Positions 24,769 to 33,927 are shown, counted from the stretch's first letter. The stretch is DNA of 64,000 bases from Paraflavitalea soli (GCF_003555545.1 NZ_CP032157.1:5646546-5710545); one strand, 5' to 3'. The notes: generated by a model from the letters alone, not told the origin. Numbers and translations: made by a program.

Positions 24769-25236
24769 TTATCTCCGGTCTCTGTTCTCCATCCAGGTCT
24801 GTACCTCTCTTGCATTCTTCAATGCGCCGACCATTAGGACGATGGCTATTACTTTCAGCACGATACCTCGTATGATGCTGCTGGGTTCCAGGATAGCAGA
24901 TAAAAGAATAAGGGCCGAGTAAATAGTAAGCGCCGTAACAATGGCGGTAAAAGGCTTCTTCTTTGTCCACAGGGCCAGCACGGCAAATACAGCAGCGAAA
25001 AACACATAGATACCAATCGTGATCCAGTTCTCCGGTTCAGGCAGGTTGGTAACAGTGAAGAGGGCTACCAATTGAAGGGCTGCAATAACAAACAGTAAAA
25101 TACGGGCTTTGCGGATAGGCTTATCATAACCTTCCATGGAATCGTCATATATCTCATCCAACAGGTTTTCCTGTTGTGGTGCTGATTCCGGTACAGATCC
25201 GGGTGCTTTCTCGGGTTGTTGGGGTAGTTGTTCCAT
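24769..25236 (-). CDS. Four-helix membrane protein of unknown function
   Basis: A 155-residue protein. About 40 acidic and Pro/Gln-rich cytosolic residues precede four predicted membrane helices (ILLFVIAALQLVALFTV, IGIYVFFAAVFAVLAL, IVTALTIYSALILLSAI, VLKVIAIVLMVGAL) and a charged tail. The start at 25236 (MEQLPQQPEKA) gives a clean hydrophilic N-terminus; an upstream ATG at 25275 would add 13 residues. No family could be named. It is convergent with metH. Confidence 0.65.
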   Translation of the reverse strand: MEQLPQQPEKAPGSVPESAPQQENLLDEIYDDSMEGYDKPIRKARILLFVIAALQLVALFTVTNLPEPENWITIGIYVFFAAVFAVLALWTKKKPFTAIVTALTIYSALILLSAILEPSSIIRGIVLKVIAIVLMVGALKNAREVQTWMENRDRR

Positions 25237-25306
25237 TGTTGCCAGATTAGGTAGTACAATATATATTCTTTTCATCTCATCGACAATAGAACAACCCTTC
25301 CCGCTC

Positions 25307-26212
25307 CTATTTTAATTTACCGGCCGCCTGCATCTTCAACGTCAGGTCTTTCAATTCTACTACTTCAAACTCAGGAGAGGCCTGGAAGCAATGTTTGATA
25401 ATGGGAATATGACCATTGCCAAAGAGTACCAGTATGCGATCTGCGGAGCCGGGTTGTGTTTGCTGGATCTTATTAAAGATGCGCAGGTTGCGGTCGTACC
25501 AGCCCAATGCCTGAATATCCGGCCCCATATTGTTGATGGTGTTGAATCCTGCAGTCATGTAATGGCCATGCATACGGCGCAGGGTGTGCGGATCGGCCAT
25601 GAGGAGGAAATTCTCGAGCATGGTAAGGCTTAGCTCTACAGAATCGGAAGCATCATACAAGCGCTTGTACCTTTTATTAAAGTAGCTGTCACGGTTAGCA
25701 TTGACCGGTGTGTCGCTGTTCCACATGCTGTCAATGAACTTGTATTTCTTATAATTTTCATTGGCAAAACCATAGGCATCCACTGCATACACTTTGGGAA
25801 GGTTCAGCTCTTTGGCCAGGCGAAAAGCGATCTGGTCGGTTTCATCCCTGTCCAAGGTATATTTCCCTTCCAGGTAAGCATTGTACAATGAATCCATCCG
25901 GCGTTGGCTGCGCGACTCTACATAAATACGGGTAGGCTTAAAGGAGGCTACCACATCCACGAGTTGCCTGATCTCTTTTTGCCGCCTTGGAGATAATACA
26001 TCCATCATTTTAGACGAATCGGTCTTATGACCATCGAGGTTAGGATAGTCAAAATGGAATGTCCCCAGCAACAAGGCTTTGGTGGGAGGGTTGGCCGGAT
26101 CAAGGAGTATGTTATCGGGGTTCAGCTGATCCAGTTTTTTCCAGTTGACGGTTTGAGCAAAAGTGCTGGTTGCACAAACAACAAGGAAGAATAGTGCGTG
26201 TAAAAGCTTCAT
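25307..26212 (-). CDS. TraB/DUF5694-like exported protein
   Basis: A 301-residue protein with a signal peptide (LLHALFFLVVCATSTFAQ). The mature part has the TraB/GumN-like signature: an early ALLLGTFHFDYPNLDGH, a Glu in IYVESRSQRRM, and a late VLFGNGHIPIIKH. This matches what I know as DUF5694. The conserved His and Glu suggest a metal-dependent hydrolase, but no activity is established for the group. The ATG at 26212 is chosen because it directly begins the signal peptide; the frame is open to 26254. Confidence 0.75.
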   Translation of the reverse strand: MKLLHALFFLVVCATSTFAQTVNWKKLDQLNPDNILLDPANPPTKALLLGTFHFDYPNLDGHKTDSSKMMDVLSPRRQKEIRQLVDVVASFKPTRIYVESRSQRRMDSLYNAYLEGKYTLDRDETDQIAFRLAKELNLPKVYAVDAYGFANENYKKYKFIDSMWNSDTPVNANRDSYFNKRYKRLYDASDSVELSLTMLENFLLMADPHTLRRMHGHYMTAGFNTINNMGPDIQALGWYDRNLRIFNKIQQTQPGSADRILVLFGNGHIPIIKHCFQASPEFEVVELKDLTLKMQAAGKLK

Positions 26213-26378
26213 GGCGATTATTTTCAACAAAGTAAATTCGTGGGTATCATCCATTCCTTTTTGATCTGCTAACCAGGGGGTTCTGTCTGCAAGTCCCCCT
26301 ATTTATACCTCCTGGGAATTGGAAGATGAAAAGCCGGAGTTGGCAGATAAAAGGCAGGGATAATAGCCGCAACTGCCC

Positions 26379-26386
26379 TAGATTTG
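26379..26386 (+). promoter_or_regulatory. -7 box abutting the second LytS-like gene
   Basis: TAGATTTG ends 3 nt before the ATG at 26390, again predicting a leaderless mRNA. It covers an in-frame TTG at 26384, which is therefore not the start. Confidence 0.55.
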
Positions 26387-26389
26387 GCT

Positions 26390-27415
26390 ATGCGCAAACA
26401 TTTATTCCGGATCTTTTTGCTTTTGCTGTCGTTTGAGGTCATTGAGGAGTTGGGTAGCAATATCCCGAAGTTGATCCGTAATCAGCCGGCCTTTACTTCG
26501 TGGCAGGATCGCAATGACTTATTGTTGAGGTTATCTGGCTTTATTATTTTATTGCTGTATCCTGTGGTATCGTATATAATTTTCCGGAAGAACTTCCACA
26601 AGAACAAGAAGCTCGCCTTTCTGTATTGGGCCATTGGTATTACGCTTATTATTACCTTACGTTATACTATAGAACAATTGTTTTTTCCTGCGCACTTTGG
26701 TTTCCGGAATTATCCGTCGAATGTTTCCTGGCTTTATTATTTTGCTGACAATCTTTTCTTTGCCTTCCTCTATTCTGCCTTTGGTGGTGTATACTTTTTC
26801 ATACAAAATGAACAGGAATACCGTATGCGGGAATCGCAGCTACAGCTGGTAAACAAACAAACGGAATTGTCGTTCCTGCGTTCACAGATCAATCCGCATT
26901 TCCTGTTTAATAGTCTCAACAATATCTATTCGCTCGTTTATCACCACAGCGACCAATCGCTTACGGCCATTGCCAAGCTTTCAGACCTGCTGCGGTATAT
27001 GTTGTATGATTCGAATGAAAAGGTACCGCTGCAAAAAGAACTGGATTATATTGAAAAGTATATGGAGTTGCAGCAGATGCGGTTTGACCATCCCTTGCCG
27101 GTAAAACTGGAGTTGACGGGCAACCCAGGTAAGGCCAGCATCCCGCCGCTGTTGCTGATCCCTTTCGTGGAAAATGCTTTCAAACATGGGGATACCAAAA
27201 ACGGCAACGAGATAAGGATGAAGCTGCATGCGGATGAAGCACTGATCCGCTTCGGCATCAACAATGTAGTGGGCAATCATCAAAAGGATACGAGCGGCGG
27301 CATTGGGCTGGAAAATGTACAGCGCAGGCTGGAGTTGTTGTATCCCGGGCGGCACTCGCTGCATATAAAGAAAACAAAAGATATATTTGAAGTAGAACTG
27401 GAGATCAGGAAATGA
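26390..27415 (+). CDS. LytS/YehU-type sensor histidine kinase
   Basis: A 341-residue inner-membrane kinase with about four helices in residues 5-145. The PF06580 box SQINPHFLFNSLNN has His170, and the ATPase part has IPFVENAFKHGD and GGIGLENVQRRL. It is similar in layout to the kinases at 647 and 1817 but clearly more distant. Its TGA overlaps the ATG of the LytTR gene by 4 bp, giving a conventional two-gene system. Confidence 0.92.
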   Translation: MRKHLFRIFLLLLSFEVIEELGSNIPKLIRNQPAFTSWQDRNDLLLRLSGFIILLLYPVVSYIIFRKNFHKNKKLAFLYWAIGITLIITLRYTIEQLFFPAHFGFRNYPSNVSWLYYFADNLFFAFLYSAFGGVYFFIQNEQEYRMRESQLQLVNKQTELSFLRSQINPHFLFNSLNNIYSLVYHHSDQSLTAIAKLSDLLRYMLYDSNEKVPLQKELDYIEKYMELQQMRFDHPLPVKLELTGNPGKASIPPLLLIPFVENAFKHGDTKNGNEIRMKLHADEALIRFGINNVVGNHQKDTSGGIGLENVQRRLELLYPGRHSLHIKKTKDIFEVELEIRK

Positions 27416-28149
27416 CAACTGTAAAAACGATATCGTGTGTAGTAGTGGATGATGAACCACTGGCGCTAAAGCTGATGGCAGACTATGTGCAAAAAACACC
27501 TTTTCTGGCATTGAAGGAACAAACGAGCAACCCGATGAGGGCTATCGAACTGGTGCAGCAAGGCGGGGTAGATCTCTTGTTCCTCGATATACAGATGCCG
27601 GAATTGACGGGGCTGCAGCTGATGAAGATCATTGGGCATAAGTGCAAAGTGATCCTCACCACGGCCTACGCAGATTATGCATTGGACGGTTATGAGTTTG
27701 ATGTGATCGACTACCTGCTGAAGCCGGTAACCTTCGACCGTTTCCTGGTAGCTGCGCATAAGGCCAGGGAAAGATTGTCTGCTACAGAACCAGTGATGGT
27801 GATACAGGCCCCGGCAGCAACTACTGCGGTTCCTGCCAGCTATATTTTCGTGAAGACGGAATACAAGATCCAAAAGATAGATCTCGCTACTATCCTATAC
27901 ATGGAAGGGTTGCGTGATTATGTAGCCATTTATACTACTGCGGGTAAAATACTCACTTTACAAAGCATGAAGAGCTTCCAGGAACAGTTGCCGGAGAGTA
28001 ACTTCATGCGGGTGCACAAATCCTACCTCATAGCACTGGATAAGATCCAGTTCATCGAGCGCAACCGCATCGTTATTGCGGATAACTATATCCCGGTCGG
28101 GGATACTTACCAGGAGGTGTTTCAGCAACGATTGAACATGAAGGGGTGA
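27412..28149 (+). CDS. LytTR-family response regulator
   Basis: A 245-residue regulator. The receiver domain has Asp59 in LFLDIQMPELTG, followed by ILTTAYADYALDGY and YLLKPVTF. The LytTR domain at about 140-245 has DLATILYMEGLRDYVAIY and FMRVHKSYLIA. It is translationally coupled to the kinase before it. The targets are unknown. Confidence 0.93.
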   Translation: MTTVKTISCVVVDDEPLALKLMADYVQKTPFLALKEQTSNPMRAIELVQQGGVDLLFLDIQMPELTGLQLMKIIGHKCKVILTTAYADYALDGYEFDVIDYLLKPVTFDRFLVAAHKARERLSATEPVMVIQAPAATTAVPASYIFVKTEYKIQKIDLATILYMEGLRDYVAIYTTAGKILTLQSMKSFQEQLPESNFMRVHKSYLIALDKIQFIERNRIVIADNYIPVGDTYQEVFQQRLNMKG

Positions 28150-28152
28150 GTA

Positions 28153-28902
28153 TTATTTCTTCTCAAACAGCCACCACCGGCGTTTGCCGGGTTTTACCTC
28201 GTAATTCTTTTGAATGTAGGTATGGATATGCTGCATGGCTTCCTCTACGCTATCGGTCAGTAAGACAAGGTTGAGGTCTTCGCGGGCAATGGTGCCCTCT
28301 TCGGCCATGAATTGGATATAATCCCATAATTCCTTGTGGTATTCTTTGCCATAGAGCACGATGGGGAATTGGGTTATGGTCTTTGTTTGCACCAGGGTGA
28401 GGGTCTCAAAAAACTCATCGAGGGTGCCAAATCCGCCGGGCATGATGATAAAAGCGTAAGAATATTTTACCAGGATCACTTTGCGCACAAAGAAGTGCTC
28501 AAAAGTGATAGACTTATGGACCCAGGGATTGGGTTTCTGCTCAAAAGGCAAACGGATATTACACCCTATGGAGATGCCATCCTTCTCAAAGGCTCCCCGG
28601 TTGGCTGCCTCCATTATACCGGGTCCGCCGCCGGTCATGGTGGTGAAGCCCATTTCGGCGATCCGGCTGCCGAATTCCCTTGCTTTTTCATAGTAGGGAT
28701 GGTCTTCCCGGAAGCGGGCAGACCCGAATACGGTGATGCAGGGCCCCAGGAAGTGCAGGTTGCGAAATCCCTTGATAAACTGGGTAAATACTTTCCAGGC
28801 AAAGGATAGCTCATAGGTACGGGGCTTGGGGCCATCGAGGTACACATGCTCTTTGGGTGGAATGATTGGCTTAATACTGGTCTTAACTGATGCTGCTTCC
28901 AT
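28153..28902 (-). CDS. LOG-family Rossmann protein (TIGR00730 group)
   Basis: A 249-residue cytosolic protein with the two LOG signatures, GGGPGIMEAANRGA and MPGGFGTLDEFFE. Characterised members release free cytokinin-like bases from nucleoside monophosphates; the bacterial role is probably nucleotide salvage or hydrolysis. The start at 28902 (MEAASVKTS) is preferred over 28947. The latter overlaps the divergent xth start, and a TACATTTG box on this strand (28925-28932) sits 22 nt before 28902. Confidence 0.85.
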   Translation of the reverse strand: MEAASVKTSIKPIIPPKEHVYLDGPKPRTYELSFAWKVFTQFIKGFRNLHFLGPCITVFGSARFREDHPYYEKAREFGSRIAEMGFTTMTGGGPGIMEAANRGAFEKDGISIGCNIRLPFEQKPNPWVHKSITFEHFFVRKVILVKYSYAFIIMPGGFGTLDEFFETLTLVQTKTITQFPIVLYGKEYHKELWDYIQFMAEEGTIAREDLNLVLLTDSVEEAMQHIHTYIQKNYEVKPGKRRWWLFEKK

Positions 28903-28924
28903 ATCAAAACTGTAAATTGCTGGC

Positions 28925-28932
28925 CAAATGTA
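28925..28932 (-). promoter_or_regulatory. -7 box for the LOG-family gene
   Basis: Minus-strand TACATTTG matches TAnnTTTG and fixes the downstream start codon at 28902. Confidence 0.5.
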
Positions 28933-28945
28933 AAAATAAATACTC

Positions 28946-29710
28946 ATGCGTATCCTCAGCTATAATGTTAATGGCATTCGTGCGGCCATGAATAAGGGGC
29001 TTATCGACTGGCTGAAAACAGATCCCGCCGATATTATCTGCCTCCAGGAAACGAAAGCGCACAAGGATAATGTAGACCATAAGCAATTCACCGACCTGAA
29101 TTATTATGATTACTGGTTCAGCGCCCAGAAGAAAGGATACAGTGGCGTGGCTGTATTCACCAAGATAAAACCTGACAATGTAGTGTATGGTACGGGGCAC
29201 CAGGTAAGTGATGATGAGGGAAGGGTGATCCAACTGGATTTTGGCGATATCCGATTGATCAACGCTTATTTCCCATCTGGTACATCGGGCGATGAGCGGC
29301 AGACATATAAGTACCAATGGCTGGATGAGATGTATGTCTATCTGGAAGAGCTCAGGAAAAAGCATCCGAAGCTGATCCTTTGCGGGGATTATAATATTGC
29401 GCACAAAGAAATAGATATCCATGATCCCAAAGGCAATAAGAAGTCTTCTGGTTTCCTGCCGGAAGAACGTGCCTGGATGGATAAGTTTATCAATAGCGGC
29501 TGGGTAGATATGTTTCGAGAAGTGCATCCTGAGCCGCACCGCTACAGTTGGTGGAGCCAGCGTTTTCCCTCTGTACGGCTGCAGAATAAGGGCTGGCGTA
29601 TTGATTATATCAATGCTACTGAACCTTTGCGTGAACGTTTAAAAGGCGCGGACATTTATCATGATGTAAAGCACAGTGATCATTGTCCGATATACGTTGA
29701 ATTAAAATAA
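28946..29710 (+). CDS. xth: Exodeoxyribonuclease III
   Basis: A 254-residue AP endonuclease / 3'-5' exonuclease of base excision repair. It starts with RILSYNVNGIRAA (catalytic Asn) and has the metal Glu in ICLQETKA, the catalytic GDYNIAHKEID, and the closing KHSDHCPIYVEL with the Asp-His pair. Length and motif order are normal. It is followed 12 bp later by a DUF4286 gene, probably in one transcript. Confidence 0.95.
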   Translation: MRILSYNVNGIRAAMNKGLIDWLKTDPADIICLQETKAHKDNVDHKQFTDLNYYDYWFSAQKKGYSGVAVFTKIKPDNVVYGTGHQVSDDEGRVIQLDFGDIRLINAYFPSGTSGDERQTYKYQWLDEMYVYLEELRKKHPKLILCGDYNIAHKEIDIHDPKGNKKSSGFLPEERAWMDKFINSGWVDMFREVHPEPHRYSWWSQRFPSVRLQNKGWRIDYINATEPLRERLKGADIYHDVKHSDHCPIYVELK

Positions 29711-29722
29711 TAAGGGAGCAGG

Positions 29723-30028
29723 ATGTTTATATACAATGTTACTACTTATGTTCACTGGAGTATTCATGAAGCATGGGTACAATGGATGCGTGCGGAACGA
29801 TTACCGGCCATTATAGCCACGGGATGTTTCGACAGGTTTCAAATGGTGCGTGTGCTGGAAACAGATGAAACGGAAGGTCCGACGTATGCGGTGCAGTATT
29901 TTTCCCATAGTAAAGACGACTATTTACGGTATATAGAAAACTATGAACCGCGTTTGCGGGAGGAAGGCCGCAGCAAATGGGGAGAATATAGTATCTCATT
30001 TAGCAGCCTGATGGAGGTTGTGCACTGA
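29723..30028 (+). CDS. DUF4286 family protein
   Basis: A 101-residue soluble protein of a Bacteroidota family with ferredoxin-like fold predicted. Family phrases are MFIYNVTTYVHWSIHEAWVQ, IIATGCFDRFQMVRV and YAVQYFSH. The function is unknown. It lies just behind xth. Confidence 0.8.
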   Translation: MFIYNVTTYVHWSIHEAWVQWMRAERLPAIIATGCFDRFQMVRVLETDETEGPTYAVQYFSHSKDDYLRYIENYEPRLREEGRSKWGEYSISFSSLMEVVH

Positions 30029-30195
30029 GTGTGGATAATATTTTTTTAATTACCCTAAGTGGTAAATTATTGTATATTCCCCGCAAACCCTGTACTGTAC
30101 AGCATTTCAGCCCACACAGCGTGAAACACAGGCTGGCGCTGCATTTCACAATGAAGCATGAAAAATGTGTGCATCACCAAAACCGGTTACATGAC

Positions 30196-30224
30196 CTATA
30201 ATCCTTGCCCCAAGCGGATTATAG
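30196..30224. promoter_or_regulatory. 9-bp perfect inverted repeat upstream of the HU gene
   Basis: CTATAATCC (30196-30204) and GGATTATAG (30216-30224) are separated by 11 nt. They lie 36 nt upstream of the -33 element of the HU promoter. No T run follows, so it is more likely a regulator site or an end of transcription from the DUF4286 gene than an intrinsic terminator. The surrounding gap (30029-30318) shows no gene. Confidence 0.45.
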
Positions 30225-30259
30225 CTATTTAGCAAATGTTAATTTTAGCAGATAAAAAT

Positions 30260-30289
30260 TTTGTTTCATTGACAAAACGTCTAAATTTG
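30260..30289 (+). promoter_or_regulatory. Promoter of the HU gene
   Basis: TTTG (30260-30263), 18-nt spacer, TAAATTTG (30282-30289). The expected start is near 30294, giving a leader of about 25 nt. Confidence 0.65.
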
Positions 30290-30318
30290 TCCTGCTTAAA
30301 TTTTTAAAACATTACACT

Positions 30319-30588
30319 ATGAACAAAGCTGAGTTAATCGCAAAGATTGCAGATGACGCTGGTATTACTAAGACACAGGCAAATGCCACTTTGGATTCTT
30401 TTGTAGAAGCAGTTACAAAGACCCTGAAAGGTGGTGGTAAAGTAACCTTAGTTGGTTTCGGTACCTTCTCTGTTTCTAAAAGAGCTGCCCGTAACGGCCG
30501 CAACCCTCAAACCGGCGCTGTTATCAAGATCAAAGCGAAAAAAGTTGCCAGGTTCAAGGCAGGTAAAGAATTGCAAGCCAAATTATAA
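30319..30588 (+). CDS. hup: HU-family DNA-binding protein
   Basis: An 89-residue nucleoid protein with the complete HU/IHF fold: an N-terminal MNKAELIAKIADDAGITKTQ, the central GGKVTLVGFGTF, and the DNA-binding arm with RNGRNPQTG (conserved Pro). It has a strong promoter and terminator of its own, as expected for an abundant protein. Confidence 0.95.
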   Translation: MNKAELIAKIADDAGITKTQANATLDSFVEAVTKTLKGGGKVTLVGFGTFSVSKRAARNGRNPQTGAVIKIKAKKVARFKAGKELQAKL

Positions 30589-30608
30589 TTGCTGCATCCA
30601 CTGCATGG

Positions 30609-30663
30609 AAAGCTCCGATACAACGCTCATTGAGTATGGGCAAAGGGTACCGGAGCTTTTTTT
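30609..30663 (+). terminator. Terminator after the HU gene
   Basis: AAAGCTCCG (30609-30617) and CGGAGCTTT (30651-30659) pair over 9 bp across a 33-nt loop and run into seven T in total. A long loop, but a clear stem and tail. Confidence 0.65.
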
Positions 30664-30720
30664 ACGCCCTGGCGTGAAAGGGGCTTACAAGGCGGTCACC
30701 CGATACATTTAATAATGGGT

Positions 30721-30751
30721 TTTGTTTGACCTGCGCGAAGTAGTATTTTTG
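30721..30751 (+). promoter_or_regulatory. Promoter of the THX gene
   Basis: TTTG (30721-30724), 19-nt spacer, TATTTTTG (30744-30751); the leader would be about 28 nt. Confidence 0.65.
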
Positions 30752-30784
30752 CACTCTATTTTATTCAATTAAAAGCATTGTAAC

Positions 30785-30898
30785 ATGGGCAGAGGTGATA
30801 AAAAAACCAAAAAGGGAAAAACTTTCAAGGGTTCTTTTGGCAAAAGCAGGCCAGCAAGAGCTACTAAGAAAGCTGCTCCCAAGAAAGAAGGTAAATAG
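30785..30898 (+). CDS. 30S ribosomal protein THX
   Basis: A 37-codon gene coding for a very basic peptide (MGRGDKKTKKGKTFKGSFGK, then SRPARATKKAAPKK). The start MGRGDKKTKKGK and the FKGSFGKSRP core are those of ribosomal small-subunit protein bTHX, which binds the head of the 30S subunit. It has its own consensus promoter and a terminator-like hairpin downstream. Confidence 0.9.
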   Translation: MGRGDKKTKKGKTFKGSFGKSRPARATKKAAPKKEGK

Positions 30899-30977
30899 TT
30901 GATATGTTGATGGGTTAATAAGTTGGGACGCAATCCGTTTTGGCTTATCAACCTTTCAACTCTTCAGCTTTCCTGAT

Positions 30978-31003
30978 AGCCCTCAGCGGGGCTTTTTCTT
31001 TTT
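30978..31003 (+). terminator. Terminator after the THX gene
   Basis: AGCCC and GGGCT form a short stem followed by TTTTTCTTTTT, about 80 nt after the stop. The sequence between contains a TTGATG/GTTAATAAGTTG run of near-periodic AT-rich words. Confidence 0.6.
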
Positions 31004-31021
31004 ATAAGGGGTATGGCCCGT

Positions 31022-31663
31022 CTAGGGCGCCAGGCGCTCCATAATCCAGCTTCCCTGCTGGCTGAGGGTGTAATACAACCGATCGTGTAAACGGCTGGGA
31101 CGGCCCTGCCAGAACTCGATACGCAGGGGTTTTACGCGGTAACCGCCCCAATGTGGCGGGCGGGTAATGGGTTTGGACCGAAATATTTCCCTGAAGTTGA
31201 GATCTTGCTCATCGAGCCATTCACGGCTTTTAATTACCTGGCTTTGGGGGGATGCCCAGGCGCCGATACGGCTTCCTTCGGGGCGACTGTTGTAATATTG
31301 ATCGCTTTCTTCTTCGCTTATTCTTTCCACCTGGCCGCTGACGCGTACCTGGCGCTCGAGTTCCTTCCAAAAGAATACGAGAGTAGCATAGGGATTCTCT
31401 GCCAGTTGGCGCCCTTTGGCGCTGCCATAATTGGTGAAAAACACAAAACCTTGTTTATCGTATTCTTTCAGCAGAACAATGCGGGCATCCGGGATACCAT
31501 CGGTGGAGGCGGTTGCCAAAGTCATAGCATTTACTTCGTCTATCTCTGCTGCAATGGCTTCCTTCCACCATTGGCTAAACTGATCAACGGGATGTTTTTG
31601 GGCCTGCTCTTCTGTGAGGTCTTTGAGTTTGTAATCCTTCCGGATATCTGCAATGGATGACAT
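31022..31663 (-). CDS. pdxH: Pyridoxamine 5'-phosphate oxidase
   Basis: A 213-residue FMN enzyme making pyridoxal phosphate. Visible are the FMN/PLP-binding DARIVLLKEYDKQGFVFFTN, SAKGRQLAENPYA, the YNSRPEGSRIGAWASPQSQV segment and the C-terminal WGGYRVKPLRIEFWQGRPSRLHDR, all diagnostic. The start at 31663 (MSSIADIRKDY) is chosen over 31687 because a TAATTTTG box at 31692-31685 would put the transcript start between them. Confidence 0.94.
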   Translation of the reverse strand: MSSIADIRKDYKLKDLTEEQAQKHPVDQFSQWWKEAIAAEIDEVNAMTLATASTDGIPDARIVLLKEYDKQGFVFFTNYGSAKGRQLAENPYATLVFFWKELERQVRVSGQVERISEEESDQYYNSRPEGSRIGAWASPQSQVIKSREWLDEQDLNFREIFRSKPITRPPHWGGYRVKPLRIEFWQGRPSRLHDRLYYTLSQQGSWIMERLAP

Positions 31664-31684
31664 AGCTATGCTGTGATTAGGAGG

Positions 31685-31692
31685 CAAAATTA
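31685..31692 (-). promoter_or_regulatory. -7 box for pdxH
   Basis: Minus-strand TAATTTTG, 21 nt before the ATG at 31663. Upstream (31698-31785) lie near-periodic GGTTGAAA/GTTAACCTA words of the intergenic repeat type. Confidence 0.5.
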
Positions 31693-31775
31693 GTTGAAAA
31701 GGTAACAGGTTGGAAGGTTGACGGGTTGAAAGTTGATAGGGCGCTGGCTTGTTAACCTATTAACTTATCGACTAA

Positions 31776-32801
31776 TTAACCCTTCTCTTTATCTTTTTCG
31801 CTGGACAGGCGGGTGAGGAGGGTCTCAATTTCAGCAATGCGCTTTAATTGGATCTCCAGCTTTTTATTGTGCTCGGCTACCTGCTGGAGGTCGGTATTCA
31901 GCTCTTCGAGGTAACTTACTTTCTTCAATAGTTGCTGGCGCTGGAAGTTGGACTCGCGGAGCTTGTCTTCGGTATCGGCCAGGAGGCGGCCCAGGCGCTG
32001 GTGTTCTTCCAGCATATTGACCTGTTTCATTTTGAGTTCATCAAACTCGCGGGTGATCTTGAAATAAGCCTGTTGCAATTCCTCGTATTCAAATCCTTTG
32101 TGCTGGGGGGAAGTAGAAGATTCGATCTTATGCAAACGGTCTTGCAGCACACCAAATTCCTCGTAAGCCTTTTCCAGGCGGCCTTTCACTTCATTGCTCA
32201 GTACCTGCTGCTGACGAACCTGTTTGAGCTCTGCTTCCTTATCCATGAGCATGCGGCGGGCCTCACGCAATTGGGTACCCAGCATTTCATTGAGCTGTTG
32301 AACCTCTGTATACTTTTGTTCTGATTCTTTCAGCATTTCTACCTGCCTGAGCAAACGGCTGATATCCTGGTTGTGGGTATACAGGTTGTCCTGTGCATTT
32401 TTCAGCTGGGACATGAAATTACCTGGCCCCTGGGCGGGTTCTTCTTTTACCTCTGATTCCTTATGTTTTGATATGGCGGCTTCCAGGCGGACTATTTCTT
32501 TTTTATAGTCTTCCACTTCCATTTCGAGCAACTCTTCTTTCTCTTTTACCTCTTCGAGTTCGCGGGTAAGCTGGTCGCGGAGGTCTACTTCTTCGTAAAA
32601 CTTGAGGCGCCATTCATCCAATCCGCCGATGGGTTCTTCTGCCAGAACAGCTGGTTCTGCGGTAACGGAAGGCATTATTTTTTTCTGGGTGAGGTAGAAG
32701 TGGAGGGCGAATCCCAGGATGAGGGATACCAACATGAACACGATGATCTCAACGAGACCAATAGATATTTTAGAAGCCAGTAAGATGTGTAATAGGTTCA
32801 T
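31776..32801 (-). CDS. Membrane-anchored coiled-coil protein
   Basis: A 341-residue protein. One N-terminal membrane helix (residues 12-38, around VEIIVFMLVSLILGFALHFYL) is followed from about residue 65 by an almost unbroken heptad coiled coil rich in Glu, Lys, Gln and Leu (for example LTRELEEVKEKEELLEMEVE and QLREARRMLMDKEAELKQ). The start at 32801 begins just before the membrane helix; the frame is open to 32942 but the extra N-terminus is not credible. It has no recognisable enzymatic domain. A scaffold or cell-envelope spacer is a guess. Confidence 0.75.
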   Translation of the reverse strand: MNLLHILLASKISIGLVEIIVFMLVSLILGFALHFYLTQKKIMPSVTAEPAVLAEEPIGGLDEWRLKFYEEVDLRDQLTRELEEVKEKEELLEMEVEDYKKEIVRLEAAISKHKESEVKEEPAQGPGNFMSQLKNAQDNLYTHNQDISRLLRQVEMLKESEQKYTEVQQLNEMLGTQLREARRMLMDKEAELKQVRQQQVLSNEVKGRLEKAYEEFGVLQDRLHKIESSTSPQHKGFEYEELQQAYFKITREFDELKMKQVNMLEEHQRLGRLLADTEDKLRESNFQRQQLLKKVSYLEELNTDLQQVAEHNKKLEIQLKRIAEIETLLTRLSSEKDKEKG

Positions 32802-32985
32802 AGCAGTTCGGAAATAATCCTTTACGCACGGGTTCTTCTGGGATACCTCAGCTTTCAATGGACTTGAACAGTGGGGGGAGAGTTGAAAAAACGCCGGGGT
32901 TAGGGACGCTTTTCCCCTGTTAAAGTACCGCGATAAAGTCACATATACAAGCCTGTGGGCCTGAATAATTTTGGCAAATTGGTTA

Positions 32986-33699
32986 TCAGGATTTTACCAG
33001 TGTTCCAACTCGTTCGCCACAGACCACTTTGCGCAGGTTTCCGGCGGTATTCATGTCAAAAACAATGATGGGGAGGTTGTTTTCCATGCAGAGTGTGAAA
33101 GCGGTCATATCCATCACACGCAGGTTTTTGGAGATGCACTCCTGGAAGGTGATGGTCTCGTATTTTTTGGCAGTGGGGTCTTTTTCGGGGTCGGCGGTAT
33201 AGATACCGTCTACGCGGGTGCCTTTCAGGATCACATCTGCTTCAATTTCAATAGCCCTGAGGGAGCCGGCGGTATCGGTGGTAAAATAGGGATTACCGGT
33301 ACCGGCGCCGAAGATGACGACACGGCCTTTTTCTACGTGGCGGATGGCGCGACGGCGGATATAGGGTTCCGCGATCTGTTCCATCTTTATAGCGCTTTGG
33401 AGACGGGTATATACGCCTACTTTTTCCAGCATGGCCTGCATGGCCATTCCGTTGATGACGGTCGCCAGCATGCCCATATAGTCGCCATGAGCGCGCTCAA
33501 TGCCTGTTTCTGCCTCATTCATGCCGCGGTAGATATTACCACCCCCAATTACAATGGCTACCTGTACGCCCAGGTCTACGATTTCTTTGATATCACGGGC
33601 ATAGTGGTCGAGTACCGCAGGGTCCATGCCGAAGCTTTTATCCCCCATCAATGATTCTCCACTCAGTTTTAACAGGATGCGTTTGTACTTGGGCAGCAT
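32986..33699 (-). CDS. pyrH: UMP kinase
   Basis: A 237-residue amino-acid-kinase-fold enzyme phosphorylating UMP. It has [46 protein letters not shown] and the C-terminal [19 protein letters not shown]. The start is set at 33699 ([14 protein letters not shown]); the upstream part of the open frame does not look coding. It lies downstream of tsf, as in many bacteria (tsf-pyrH), but is separated by 293 bp and a terminator. Confidence 0.96.
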   Translation of the reverse strand: MLPKYKRILLKLSGESLMGDKSFGMDPAVLDHYARDIKEIVDLGVQVAIVIGGGNIYRGMNEAETGIERAHGDYMGMLATVINGMAMQAMLEKVGVYTRLQSAIKMEQIAEPYIRRRAIRHVEKGRVVIFGAGTGNPYFTTDTAGSLRAIEIEADVILKGTRVDGIYTADPEKDPTAKKYETITFQECISKNLRVMDMTAFTLCMENNLPIIVFDMNTAGNLRKVVCGERVGTLVKS

Positions 33700-33804
33700 G
33701 AGCAAATAATATAAAATTAACGATGAAAACTGCCTGATACGGCAATTGTTGTGCAAAGAAAAGGGATTTGTGGATGAGAAACAAGTGGCGGAAAAGCAGG
33801 AGAC

Positions 33805-33832
33805 AGAATTCAGAATACAGAATACAGAAGGG
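33805..33832. repeat. 7-nt-period array between tsf and pyrH
   Basis: Four consecutive heptamers: AGAATTC, AGAATAC, AGAATAC, AGAAGGG. The same unit type occurs at 34965, 57242 and 61172. The rest of 33700-33992 contains no gene. Confidence 0.55.
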
Positions 33833-33927
33833 AAAGGCAGGAGATTAATTTAATTTCAGTAATTAAATATTAAGAGATGAACGATTTAGCAAAGAAATTT
33901 CCAGCATTGATGGATTTGGCATGGGCA

